Below are positions 1 through 8,699 of a stretch of 53,839 bases of DNA, one piece after another. The stretch comes from Clostridiales bacterium Firm_18 (lineage in GTDB: Bacteria > Bacillota > Clostridia > Monoglobales > Firm-18), in NCBI GenBank assembly GCA_001604215.1, contig LVAX01000020.1, positions 1-53,839 of the forward strand. Direction: 5' to 3'. The number at the start of each line of letters is the position of its first letter. The stretch's first letter is position 1. A model generated the notes under the pieces. That model had not been told where the DNA came from. It was given only the letters and a program-made list of their open reading frames with translations, and did no database searches. A program made the position numbers and the translations under genes.

Positions 1-102
1 GCCGAAGGAGTTGGAGGATATAATGGCGTAGGAATAATTGTAGATATTATCCTACCCACAGGCAACGCCGGTGGAATGGAAAATTCCATTGTAGTTTATT
101 AA
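1..102 (+). CDS. C-terminal end of an unknown protein (partial)
   Basis: An open frame enters from the left edge and stops at 100-102 (TAA). The 33 visible residues are rich in glycine and valine/isoleucine and end in MENSIVVY. I do not recognise a family. The stop lies 16 nt before the ATG of the next gene, whose ribosome site lies between them, so the two genes are probably co-transcribed. The partner is a secreted protein, which suggests, but does not show, an envelope-related role here too. Confidence 0.5.
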   Translation, partial: AEGVGGYNGVGIIVDIILPTGNAGGMENSIVVY

Positions 103-118
103 GTTGGAGGAGATAGAT

Positions 119-2284
119 ATGAAAAAGTTAATAATCACGTGGTTAATTATCGGGGTATATTTTGCCTGCACTTCTGTGCATGCTTTTACGGGAGATCTTA
201 GTTATACCATAGCGAGGGAGTCTGCCTCCGCTGTATTTGACTGCGCATATAACGGCATTATATATGTAGTGGTTGGGGAAAAAGGTTTTATTGCCGTATC
301 TGAGGACTTGACAAATTGGACCGAAGTTTCTAATGTGTGTTATTCGGACATAAATAAAATATTATGGGATGGAAGTCAATTTGTTTTTATCAGCAATTAC
401 AATGTTTATCGTTCATATGACGGATACAATTGGACTGGGCAGTCATGCAAATATTCGGCAGGGAATGATTTCGCTTTTATAAACGGTAAATATCTGGTAA
501 GGAATGAGGAGGGCACACTTCCTATGGTAAGTGTGACTGTTGGCTTAACATCTGATTTTAATGATTTTGAGGAAATTGCAATCAACCCCGAGGGTGTAAG
601 CCTTATCAATGCGTTTGCACCTCAAATATATGTTTTGAATGATATTTATTTTGCGCTTGGGAGAACAAAAAACATACTATGGTCACAGGATATGAAAACT
701 TGGAATATTATGCCGCTGCTGAACAACGAGGAGGATACTACCCGTAAGCGATTACTGTTTACATACAGCAATGGGGAATATATACTATATTTTTACGAAA
801 GAAACACATTGGTTCGTTATGTAATCGATTCCTTGGAAAATGGGAACTGGTCAAAAACTATAGTTGACATATCGGGTGCGGATAAGGATGCAACTTTACT
901 TCATACGGGTGGTAAATTCTACTATTTTATAAATTATAACGCATACGCCTCGAATGATGGCATTAATTTTGAGCGTATGACTTTGCCTTCTAAAGGCTAT
1001 GTAGGTGTAGCTTTATTGGTAAACGACAAAATAGTTGATATTAGTAAAGAGGCTATTTGCTGGTACGACGCAGAAACTGGCAACTGGTTAGAAAATGACG
1101 GCATTGCACAAAATATACATCAAGAGCCTTTTGTTGAAAACTTGTACTGGACTGGTAAAGAATATATACGAAGAAACCTTGAAACGGGAATTATCGAAAT
1201 GACAACGGACAAGGTGCATTTTTACGATTCGGGAATAACGGCTGAGAATTACCAAGCATTTTGGGAAAGATACGCTTACAAAATACAGTGGACAGGAAAG
1301 CATTATCTTGTGACTGCTGAATACGGCGGTAATAAAATTTGGCTTTATGATGAATTGTTAAATCTTGTTGATGAACATACCTTTGATGGAGATATAATGG
1401 ATTTAGCATTTTCAAATGAGACATATTATGTGCGTCTTGGAAGTGTCGCTAATAAAGTGGCTTTTGCTGGTGTATATTCCTCCAGAAACTTTAAGGATTG
1501 GTCATTAGAGAAAAATCTTATCGAAGCACCGAAGAGCAATGGAAAGAGCACAATATTAACAGAGCGTGAATATACAGGACTTCAAACATATATATCACAA
1601 ACCGATGTAACCCGTGTCATGTATGAAGTGAACAATTTAAATTTTGCTGAAATAGCATATGAAACTAAAACTACGATACCAAACATACAAGTTATTGGCG
1701 ATATGTATGTAAAGCGAACGGTTGACAGCAATGGAAATTTATCATTCGGATTTTCTAACGATGGCGTGTATTTTGTTGAAATACCCATACAAGGTGATTT
1801 TGCTTTTTTAGCCAATACTATGTATAACGGTACTGATAAAATGTTTTACATTTTGGGTGATAAAATTATATACAATCAATCCGGATGGTATATCACTTTT
1901 GACATTAATGAGATTAGAAATGCAATAAATATTGAAAACCCGACATATGTAAGGGTTGGCGATAAGATTCTCGGGTTTGATACACCACCGGTTATTGAAA
2001 ATGACCGAACACTTGTGCCGCTACGCTTTATATTTGAAACATTAGGCGCAAAGGTGGATTGGGATGGAGAGACACAAAGCGCATTGGTGAAAGGCTCAAA
2101 TAAAAGCATTATGTTTTCTATTAATGATACAAATGCAAGGGTTAACGGTCAGATAAAACAGATGGATGTTCCCGCTCGCCTTATCGACAGCAAAACAATG
2201 GTGCCGTTGCGTTTTTTGTCGGAAGAGCTTGGCTTTACTGTTAGTTGGGATGAGGGAAATAGAATAGCAACAATTAGTGAGTAA
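119..2284 (+). CDS. Secreted protein with C-terminal copper-amine-oxidase-like stalk domains
   Basis: About 721 residues. ATG at 119 is chosen over an in-frame TTG at 104 because GGAGG (106-110) sits 8 nt before it and because MKK then opens a normal signal peptide (charged start, hydrophobic stretch, cleavage near VHA-FT). The bulk has repeated short strands with W-T-G/D-G motifs, such as YDGYNWTG and LYWTGKEY, reminiscent of beta-propeller or sialidase-like repeats, but no family is certain. The last ~100 residues hold two copies of the stalk motif (TLVPLRFIFETLG and TMVPLRFLSEELG, each followed by V-W/S-W-D), typical of PF07833 repeats in clostridial cell-surface proteins. It probably acts outside the cell, perhaps bound to the wall. 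Ligand unknown. Confidence 0.75.
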   Translation: MKKLIITWLIIGVYFACTSVHAFTGDLSYTIARESASAVFDCAYNGIIYVVVGEKGFIAVSEDLTNWTEVSNVCYSDINKILWDGSQFVFISNYNVYRSYDGYNWTGQSCKYSAGNDFAFINGKYLVRNEEGTLPMVSVTVGLTSDFNDFEEIAINPEGVSLINAFAPQIYVLNDIYFALGRTKNILWSQDMKTWNIMPLLNNEEDTTRKRLLFTYSNGEYILYFYERNTLVRYVIDSLENGNWSKTIVDISGADKDATLLHTGGKFYYFINYNAYASNDGINFERMTLPSKGYVGVALLVNDKIVDISKEAICWYDAETGNWLENDGIAQNIHQEPFVENLYWTGKEYIRRNLETGIIEMTTDKVHFYDSGITAENYQAFWERYAYKIQWTGKHYLVTAEYGGNKIWLYDELLNLVDEHTFDGDIMDLAFSNETYYVRLGSVANKVAFAGVYSSRNFKDWSLEKNLIEAPKSNGKSTILTEREYTGLQTYISQTDVTRVMYEVNNLNFAEIAYETKTTIPNIQVIGDMYVKRTVDSNGNLSFGFSNDGVYFVEIPIQGDFAFLANTMYNGTDKMFYILGDKIIYNQSGWYITFDINEIRNAINIENPTYVRVGDKILGFDTPPVIENDRTLVPLRFIFETLGAKVDWDGETQSALVKGSNKSIMFSINDTNARVNGQIKQMDVPARLIDSKTMVPLRFLSEELGFTVSWDEGNRIATISE

Positions 2285-2450
2285 TTTTACAACAAACAAA
2301 AAAATCAATATTATTAACAAAGTGTGTATCTACTTTACGACAATTACTACGACAAATATTTGTTTTTAGGAACTTTGCAACCATCGACGTTTCAAGAATT
2401 GGCGATGTACAGGTATAAGAGAGCCAACGCTATATGCCCTGACCTTGTTG

Positions 2451-2489
2451 CTTTTCAGCTCTTCCGCTTTTCAGCTCTTCCGCTCTTCC
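2451..2489. repeat. Tandem 16-bp direct repeat
   Basis: The sequence CTTTTCAGCTCTTCCG occurs at 2451-2466 and again, unchanged, at 2467-2482. A third partial unit (CTCTTCC) follows at 2483-2489. It abuts a palindrome and may be part of the same dispersed element. Confidence 0.8.
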
Positions 2490-2494
2490 ACAGA

Positions 2495-2533
2495 GGGGAC
2501 AGTTCTTTTGTGATACGCCAAGAAACTGTCCCC
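2495..2533. terminator. Long hairpin, probable bidirectional terminator / dispersed palindrome
   Basis: GGGGACAGTT (2495-2504) pairs perfectly with AACTGTCCCC (2524-2533). The stem extends by CTT/AAG across a one-base bulge, and a T-rich run follows (CTTTATT). It lies between the convergent genes ending at 2284 and 2553, so it can serve both as a terminator. GGGGACAGTT-type palindromes recur in clostridial genomes, so it may also be a REP-like element. Confidence 0.6.
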
Positions 2534-2552
2534 CTTTATTGTAGGCTTTTTG

Positions 2553-4385
2553 TTAAAAGTTCAGGGTTGCCGATGCCTGCCGTCTGTATTGCATGTTGCT
2601 TGCAAGGTTGCCATTATACTTAAGCCTTGCTTCTTCAAGCTCTTCAAGCTTCTCAATATTGCCCGACAAATATTCCCTGATACGGTAAACAGCCGAATCG
2701 ATCCTGCCGATAATGCCGCTGTAACGAATGTCTATAACTTCCCATCCGAAGGGTTTGAAGGTGCCGTGCCACTGGGCGCGGTGTGTTTCCCTTAAATCCT
2801 TAACCTTGCCGCTTAAGACAGGCAGCAGTTCATTTGCACATTTTTCAAGATATTCCTTGTTTCCTTCGTGATACGCCTTCCTTAGGTTTTCGGCAATGTC
2901 GCATTTTAACGCGACCGTATCAAACAGACGGTATGCGTATTTGTAATACTCCGACCATTTGCCGGCCTTTGCCGTGTATTCTTTATAAACGCCCGCCATT
3001 TTATAATAATGCCCGCTTGCCGGTTCTTCATACAGCTCATAGTCCGCAAGGCCCATTAAAATATCCTGATGAAGGTATTTTTTGCCCATGGGCTCCGTAT
3101 TTGGCTTTATATAATGGAACTTTGAAAAGTCCATAAACGCGTTATAATCCGCGCCTGTAACAAATTCAAACCTTTTCTTGATCTGCTCCCCTGCAGGCTC
3201 GTCCTGGCTGTATGCGTATTCGGCATACATTTGAAGCCCCAAAAGCGATAAGAAATAATTCGTTTCGCAGCCGTCATCGCCCCAAAGGGTTGCAAACACA
3301 TCCTTTACGTTGTGTGCGGCGCATGCGCCAAGCTGCAGCTTAAAGCGGCTGGCGGTTACGTCATAATCGGGCAAAAACCCGGACCATGTCCACACATGCC
3401 CTGCAAATATTGTTTTTCTGCCTAATTCCTTATGTTTTTTTATGAAGGTGTCGTAAAACTCATAATCGTCATGGTAATAATCCCAGTAAATTAGGCCGAT
3501 ATCCGGAATTTCCTTTATAATGTCCTCCGGAATGTCACACTCCAGATCATAATACTCGCCTGTTTTCGAGCCGAGCCTGAAATACATGTCGCTCCATATC
3601 ATTGGGTTTAAGTCAAGCTTTTCAGTTATTTCAACAACCCTTTTCAAATGCTCGCTCAGTATATCAAAACGGCGCCTGTAACCGTTATCGGCTAAATATT
3701 TTCCAAGCCCTATATCCCATGCTTCGTCCATGCCGATATGTATATTTTTCGATCTTACGGGCGCCGCAGCGGCTTTTATCATTTGTTCAACCAAGGAATA
3801 GGTTTCGTCGGCGCCCACAAGCAGAACACCGCTGGTGTCCTTTGCGGGGGCGGCTTCCTCCCACTTTAAATATTGCTCCATATGCCCAAGTGTTTGAATA
3901 CACGGCACCAATTCAATGCCGAACATATACGCATAATCGTCAATAGCTTTAATTTCATCAAATGAATACCTGCCGCGCATGTATCCGAAATACGGTTTTT
4001 CGGGCACCGTGTAAGTATCTTCGGTATAAAGCATAAGCCTGTTGAGCCCCATTACGGCCATGTACCGGATAAGCCTTTTAACGCTTTCAACCGTTAAAAC
4101 CCCGTTCCTTGAAACGTCAATCATCGCGCCGACCGTATCAAACTTGTTCTTCTCCCTCTTCTCAAAATCCCCGTTTTTGCAGTTTTCCAAAAGAATCCCA
4201 AGTCCCCTGAAAACTTCAACCCTTTTACTGTATTGAATGTTTGCAACACCCGACTTCAAGGAAACGCAGAACGATTCCCCTTTTTGAATGTTAAGCCTGA
4301 TACCCGGGTCGCACTGACCGCGGTAGTCATCCAAAATAAGACTGACCGCCGGGCTTATTTCACTGTTATCGGATTGAATATGCAT
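2553..4385 (-). CDS. GH20-like beta-N-acetylhexosaminidase
   Basis: About 610 residues. The start at 4385 (MHIQSDNSEIS) is preferred to the longer frame because GGGAGGA lies 7 nt upstream. The central region looks like a GH20 TIM barrel: a GAMIDVSRNG-like first strand, LMLYTEDTYTVPEKPYFGYM, LVPCIQTLGHMEQYLKW, and the acidic pair in HIGMDEAWDIG that matches the Asp-Glu catalytic pair of GH20. The C-terminal third is alpha-helical. No signal peptide is visible, so it probably acts in the cytoplasm on imported oligosaccharides, releasing terminal N-acetylhexosamine. Its neighbours, an AraC regulator and a GH38 mannosidase, suggest use of host or microbial N-glycan-type sugars. Substrate is inferred from family and context only. 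Confidence 0.75.
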   Translation of the reverse strand: MHIQSDNSEISPAVSLILDDYRGQCDPGIRLNIQKGESFCVSLKSGVANIQYSKRVEVFRGLGILLENCKNGDFEKREKNKFDTVGAMIDVSRNGVLTVESVKRLIRYMAVMGLNRLMLYTEDTYTVPEKPYFGYMRGRYSFDEIKAIDDYAYMFGIELVPCIQTLGHMEQYLKWEEAAPAKDTSGVLLVGADETYSLVEQMIKAAAAPVRSKNIHIGMDEAWDIGLGKYLADNGYRRRFDILSEHLKRVVEITEKLDLNPMIWSDMYFRLGSKTGEYYDLECDIPEDIIKEIPDIGLIYWDYYHDDYEFYDTFIKKHKELGRKTIFAGHVWTWSGFLPDYDVTASRFKLQLGACAAHNVKDVFATLWGDDGCETNYFLSLLGLQMYAEYAYSQDEPAGEQIKKRFEFVTGADYNAFMDFSKFHYIKPNTEPMGKKYLHQDILMGLADYELYEEPASGHYYKMAGVYKEYTAKAGKWSEYYKYAYRLFDTVALKCDIAENLRKAYHEGNKEYLEKCANELLPVLSGKVKDLRETHRAQWHGTFKPFGWEVIDIRYSGIIGRIDSAVYRIREYLSGNIEKLEELEEARLKYNGNLASNMQYRRQASATLNF

Positions 4386-4476
4386 GCAAAAATCCTCCCT
4401 TTCAAAAACCAATCTTTCCGGTATTATACCATTACATTTAATAATATGCAATAATATCTTTTGAAACTTTAAAGCA

Positions 4477-5343
4477 TTAAACTAAAGAGTTTTGCATTTT
4501 TTGAATATACTGATTTCTGAATTTAGCGGGGGATGCTCCGTATTTGTCTTTAAACAATGTATAAAACCATCCGACATTTTTAAATCCGCTTTCAAAGCAA
4601 AGATCAAGTATGGGGACATTGCTGTTTAGCAACATGTTTGCTATATAGTTAAGGCGAATGTCATTAATAAATTCCGTAGGAGTTATGCCTTTGTATTTTC
4701 TCATGCACCGTGCAATATGCTCCCTGCTTTTGCGGCAAATCTTTTCCATTTGTCCTATCCCTTCAGAGAAGTTGGATAATTTTCTCATTTGTTCGCACAT
4801 GTTTTCAAACCAATAAGGCACATTTTCGCTTGTTGAAATCTGATTGTTAGAAAAATACCTGACGAATATGTCAAGCAGCAAAAGCCTCAGCTGCAGCTTC
4901 AACCTGTTTCTGTCGCTGCGGTTAATATAGTTCAGCTCACTGAGCCTGGACAAAAGATTTTTCTTTTCCGTCGGTGATAAAATAACAACAGGCGGCAGCT
5001 TGCTTTCAAGCAAACTCCTTATATTAAAGCATCCGTCGATATATTTTATAATATCATTCATTGTTTTTTTGTCAAAGGCAAGGTTAACAAAATTATATTG
5101 ATTCCCGGGCTCGTATTCATAAGAATGAATGTCATCAGGCCGTACAAAAACCATACTCCCTACGGCAAGATGCTGTTTTTCTCCATTTACCATATGAACT
5201 ATCTTCTTGTTTACGGTAATAAATATTTCGTAAAAATCATGCCCGTGCAGTAAAAAGCGCTCGCTTTCACTGAAAATATACCTGTACCGGCAGCCCGTGT
5301 CCTCATCAATATGCTTTTTTTGTGATAAAAACTTAGCTTGCAT
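4477..5343 (-). CDS. AraC-family transcriptional regulator
   Basis: 288 residues. The N-terminal ~140 residues resemble the cupin-like sensor of AraC regulators (HGHDFYEIFI, then MVFVRPDDIHSYEYEPG). The C-terminal ~100 residues form the double helix-turn-helix: MEKICRKSREHIARCMRKYKG, then ILDLCFESGFKNVGWFYTLF and SPAKFRNQY. ATG at 5343 follows AGGGTGGTGAAG. It is divergent from the GH38 gene and upstream of the GH20-like gene on the same strand (91 nt gap), so it likely controls both in response to a sugar. It has its own near-consensus promoter at 5364-5392. Confidence 0.9.
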   Translation of the reverse strand: MQAKFLSQKKHIDEDTGCRYRYIFSESERFLLHGHDFYEIFITVNKKIVHMVNGEKQHLAVGSMVFVRPDDIHSYEYEPGNQYNFVNLAFDKKTMNDIIKYIDGCFNIRSLLESKLPPVVILSPTEKKNLLSRLSELNYINRSDRNRLKLQLRLLLLDIFVRYFSNNQISTSENVPYWFENMCEQMRKLSNFSEGIGQMEKICRKSREHIARCMRKYKGITPTEFINDIRLNYIANMLLNSNVPILDLCFESGFKNVGWFYTLFKDKYGASPAKFRNQYIQKMQNSLV

Positions 5344-5363
5344 GGCTTCACCACCCTAATATC

Positions 5364-5392
5364 ACAATACCATAATAAAAATATCATGTCAA
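5364..5392 (-). promoter_or_regulatory. Promoter and candidate operator of the araC-type gene
   Basis: On the minus strand TTGACA (5392-5387) and TATTGT (5369-5364) are 17 nt apart. An inverted repeat TATCAT-gtca-ATGATA (5382-5397) overlaps the -35 box. On the other strand the GH38 gene has good -10 boxes (TATAAT at 5411 and 5418) but no recognisable -35, as expected of a promoter that needs an activator. Confidence 0.55.
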
Positions 5393-5447
5393 TGATAGAT
5401 TTATTTTTAATATAATGTATAATAAACACTATAGGGGGAATGATTGA

Positions 5448-8400
5448 ATGAAATTTATCGACGATAAAATAAGAGTAACAATAGAGCAATTAAAATTCTT
5501 ACTTTATAAAGATATTCAGACAGAGCTTTGCTTTGAATATCTTCCATGTAATTATAAAAAGGATAACAATCTGCCGGGCGATAACGCTCCCTGGAAAAGC
5601 TTCCCCAAAGACGGCAGGCTTTCGGGGCGCGACAGTCATTTTTGGTTTCGAACAAGGTTTAAAACCCCAAAGCAGGAGAAGGACAATCAAGAGATTTATT
5701 TTCAACTGTTAACGGGCAAAGAAGGTGAGTGGGACGCAACCAACCCGCAAGGGCTGCTATATATCAATGGTAAGATAGCACAAGGGTTTGATATAAACCA
5801 CACAGAGGCAGCTTTGGAATTTGATAAGGAATATGACATGCATATATATTTTTATGTGGGCATGCATGATGGCATGGTGGAGTTTAATACAAAGCTTAAG
5901 CTGCTTGATACCAAAATTGAAAAGCTGTATTACCACTTAAATGTTCCCTATGAAGCCATGTTATGCCTTGACAGTGGCGGCGACAATTACATAGAAATTA
6001 TTAAACACCTTGAAATTGCCTGCAATCTTATAGATTTTCGTCAAACAGGAAGCAATGATTTTTACGCAAGCATAGATAACACAATCCGTTACCTTGACAA
6101 TGAGTTTTACGGAAAATCCTGCGGCAGGCACCCTGCAAAAGTTACTTGCATTGGCCATACACATATTGATGTGGCATGGCTTTGGACGGTAGCGCAAACA
6201 AGGGAAAAAGCTCAGCGCAGCTTTGCAACCGTTGTCAGCCTGATGAAAAAATATCCCGAATACAAATTTATGTCGTCACAGCCTATACTATACAAATTTT
6301 TGAAAGAGGATGCTCCCGGGCTTTATGAAGAAGTGAAAGAGCTTGCAAGACAAGGCCGTTGGGAAGTGGAAGGCGCAATGTGGCTTGAGGCCGATTGCAA
6401 CCTTGCAAGCGGCGAAAGTCTGGTCAGGCAAATAATATTCGGCAAAACATTTATTCAAAACGAATTTGGGATTGACAGCAAAATTTTATGGCTGCCGGAT
6501 GTTTTCGGATACAGCGCGGCCCTGCCCCAAATCCTGAGAAAATCAGGCGTTGACAAGTTTGTTACTTCTAAAATAAGCTGGAATGAATATAACAAGCTGC
6601 CTTATGACACATTCATGTGGGAAGGGCTTGACGGCACAAAAATATTCACACAATTCATAACTGCCCGGGACTTTGATAAGAATGCCGATGATGACAACAT
6701 AACAACATATGTCGGATATATTCGCCCGAAGCAGGTTTTGGGAACATGGAAACGCTACCAGCAAAAGCATTATAACAACGAAACAATTATAACATTTGGC
6801 TATGGCGACGGCGGCGGCGGCCCGACAAAAGATATGCTGGAGCAGCAGCGTCGTCTTCAGTACGGTCTGCCGGGATTTCCCGCAACTAAAATTGATACTG
6901 CAACAAACTTCTTAAACAGAGTTGAAGAAAACTTTTCGGCAAACAGCAAGCTTTTGAAAAGGATGCCGGCATGGGCTGGCGAGCTGTACCTTGAGTTTCA
7001 CAGGGGAACCTATACTTCAATTGCAAAAAATAAAAAGAACAACAGAATAAGCGAATTTTTATATCAATCGGCCGAAGCTGTAAGTGTTTTTGACATGGTG
7101 CTGTTTGGCGGCGGCTATCCGCAGGCCGAAATAAACAACGGCTGGGAAACAATTCTTTTAAATCAATTCCACGACATTATTCCGGGCTCTTCCATATTTG
7201 AAGTGTACGAGGATTCCGATGCTGATTACGCAAGAATAATAAAAAAAGGCAATGAAATCTATGAAGAAAAATTAAACAAAATTGCAGATAACATTGCCAC
7301 AGACGGCGGAATCCTGGTGTACAACCCCAACTCCTTTGAGGCAAGCGGTGTGGTTGACGGGGATAATGAAAAGATTTTTGTTGAAAATATCCCTGCTTTC
7401 GGCTGGAAGGTTGTAAATCCGGAAAACAGCACGCCTGCAATCAAAGTTGAGAAGAACTATATAGAAAGCAGGTTCTATAAGGCTAAGTTTGATGAGGTAG
7501 GAAACATTGTTTCGCTATATGACAAGGAATATGACAGGTATGTTACCGTTGAAGGGGAAAAGGCAAACGAACTTCAGATTTTTGAAGATATGCCTAAAAT
7601 CTATGACGCATGGGAAATAACAAAGTATTACAAACAAAAAATGTGGACGATAGACAATGTTGTAAGCATTGAAAAGCTTAAAGAAAGCTGTCGCTCCGGT
7701 TTGGCCATAACGAAAAAATTCGGGAACTCAACCATAAAACAAAAAATTTATTTTTATGAAAACACAAGAAATATAGATTTTGAAACGGAAATAGACTGGC
7801 AAGAAGAGCATTTGCTATTAAAGGCAGCATTCCCGTTAGATATTCACACGGACAAAGCCGCATACGATATACAATTTGGCAATGTGGAACGTCCGACACA
7901 TACAAACACAAGCTGGGATGAAGCAAAATTTGAAGTTTGCGCACATAAGTGGGCCGACCTTTCCGAGGGAGATTATGGTGTCAGCTTAATGAACGACTGT
8001 AAATATGGTTACAGCACGGAAAGGAATGTATTAAAATTATCCCTGTTAAAGTGTGCGACATATCCAAACCCCCATGCAGACAAGGGCAGGCATACGTTTA
8101 CATACTCACTTTATCCCCATAGCGGGAACTTTAAGTCCGGCGGCACGATTCAGGCATCTTATCTGCTTAACAGGCCGCTTATAGCTAAAAAAGTCAATAA
8201 AAACAACGGCAGCCTTTGTGATAGCTTCTCGATGATTAGCTGCGATAAAGAAAATATTATTATTGAAACAGTTAAAAAAGCCGAAAAGTCGGAAGATATA
8301 ATTATAAGGCTTTTTGACTCATACAACAGAAAAACAAAGGCAAAAATCAGCTTTGGATTTAACGTTGCAAAGGCGTATATATGTGACATGATGGAAAATG

Positions 8401-8486
8401 AAATCAGCGAAATTATTGTTGAAAGCAACAGCATAACCATTCCTGTCCGCAATTTTGAAATTGTAACTTTGAAACTAAAAAAATAG
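5448..8486 (+). CDS. GH38 alpha-mannosidase
   Basis: 1012 residues, the usual size for bacterial GH38 enzymes. The catalytic N-domain starts with the zinc-binding HTHIDVAWLW. It continues with FMSSQPILYKFL, EGAMWLEADCNL and ILWLPDVFGYSAALPQIL, whose Asp in LPDVFGYS is the expected nucleophile, and with ILLNQFHDIIPGSSI near residue 570. The C-terminal half is the all-beta mannosidase region. It hydrolyses alpha-mannosidic bonds; with no signal peptide it is probably cytoplasmic. AGGGGGAATGATTGA precedes the ATG. The divergent AraC gene and the GH20-like gene suggest a shared glycan-degradation regulon. Confidence 0.93.
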   Translation: MKFIDDKIRVTIEQLKFLLYKDIQTELCFEYLPCNYKKDNNLPGDNAPWKSFPKDGRLSGRDSHFWFRTRFKTPKQEKDNQEIYFQLLTGKEGEWDATNPQGLLYINGKIAQGFDINHTEAALEFDKEYDMHIYFYVGMHDGMVEFNTKLKLLDTKIEKLYYHLNVPYEAMLCLDSGGDNYIEIIKHLEIACNLIDFRQTGSNDFYASIDNTIRYLDNEFYGKSCGRHPAKVTCIGHTHIDVAWLWTVAQTREKAQRSFATVVSLMKKYPEYKFMSSQPILYKFLKEDAPGLYEEVKELARQGRWEVEGAMWLEADCNLASGESLVRQIIFGKTFIQNEFGIDSKILWLPDVFGYSAALPQILRKSGVDKFVTSKISWNEYNKLPYDTFMWEGLDGTKIFTQFITARDFDKNADDDNITTYVGYIRPKQVLGTWKRYQQKHYNNETIITFGYGDGGGGPTKDMLEQQRRLQYGLPGFPATKIDTATNFLNRVEENFSANSKLLKRMPAWAGELYLEFHRGTYTSIAKNKKNNRISEFLYQSAEAVSVFDMVLFGGGYPQAEINNGWETILLNQFHDIIPGSSIFEVYEDSDADYARIIKKGNEIYEEKLNKIADNIATDGGILVYNPNSFEASGVVDGDNEKIFVENIPAFGWKVVNPENSTPAIKVEKNYIESRFYKAKFDEVGNIVSLYDKEYDRYVTVEGEKANELQIFEDMPKIYDAWEITKYYKQKMWTIDNVVSIEKLKESCRSGLAITKKFGNSTIKQKIYFYENTRNIDFETEIDWQEEHLLLKAAFPLDIHTDKAAYDIQFGNVERPTHTNTSWDEAKFEVCAHKWADLSEGDYGVSLMNDCKYGYSTERNVLKLSLLKCATYPNPHADKGRHTFTYSLYPHSGNFKSGGTIQASYLLNRPLIAKKVNKNNGSLCDSFSMISCDKENIIIETVKKAEKSEDIIIRLFDSYNRKTKAKISFGFNVAKAYICDMMENEISEIIVESNSITIPVRNFEIVTLKLKK

Positions 8487-8582
8487 CAGTCACCTTGAAT
8501 TTCGTTTAAATTCAGACTTTTTACAGGTTGACGGATTTGCTTTTGTTATGTTAGACCAAAACTTGTTTTGAAAAATAAAAAA

Positions 8583-8638
8583 GCGTAGGCGGATTCATTC
8601 CGCCGTAGCGTGAAATTGCGCGGATTTTGCGCAATTTC
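8583..8638. repeat. 56-bp double-hairpin dispersed repeat, copy A
   Basis: Two stem-loops in a row: GGCGGA/TCCGCC (8588-8604) and a 10-bp stem GAAATTGCGC/GCGCAATTTC (8612-8638). A second full copy lies at 28719-28774 in reverse orientation (49 of 56 positions equal) and a 28-nt half copy at 12125-12152. One difference is compensatory within the first stem. Confidence 0.8.
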
Positions 8639-8658
8639 TTATAAGTTAAAAAAAACAT

Positions 8659-8695
8659 AAAAACCCCTTTTGCATGGGCTGCAATCGGGGTTTTT
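8659..8695. terminator. Bidirectional intrinsic terminator
   Basis: AAAAACCCC (8659-8667) pairs with GGGGTTTTT (8687-8695), with a smaller TTGCA/TGCAA stem inside. Both ends carry A/T runs, so it can end the GH38 transcript and the long minus-strand operon that finishes at 8700. Confidence 0.75.
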
Positions 8696-8699
8696 AGTT

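Larger units (their letters stand above)
2285..2552. other. Intergenic region between convergent genes
   Basis: This 268-nt stretch separates two convergent genes. It holds a tandem 16-bp repeat and a strong hairpin (listed separately). An open frame across it has no ribosome site and no recognisable protein, and I reject it. Confidence 0.6.

Noticed and set aside
2324..2623. Open frame of 99 codons across the intergenic hairpin
   Set aside because: It runs through the tandem repeat and palindrome and into the end of the GH20-like gene on the other strand; no ribosome site and no protein-like pattern.
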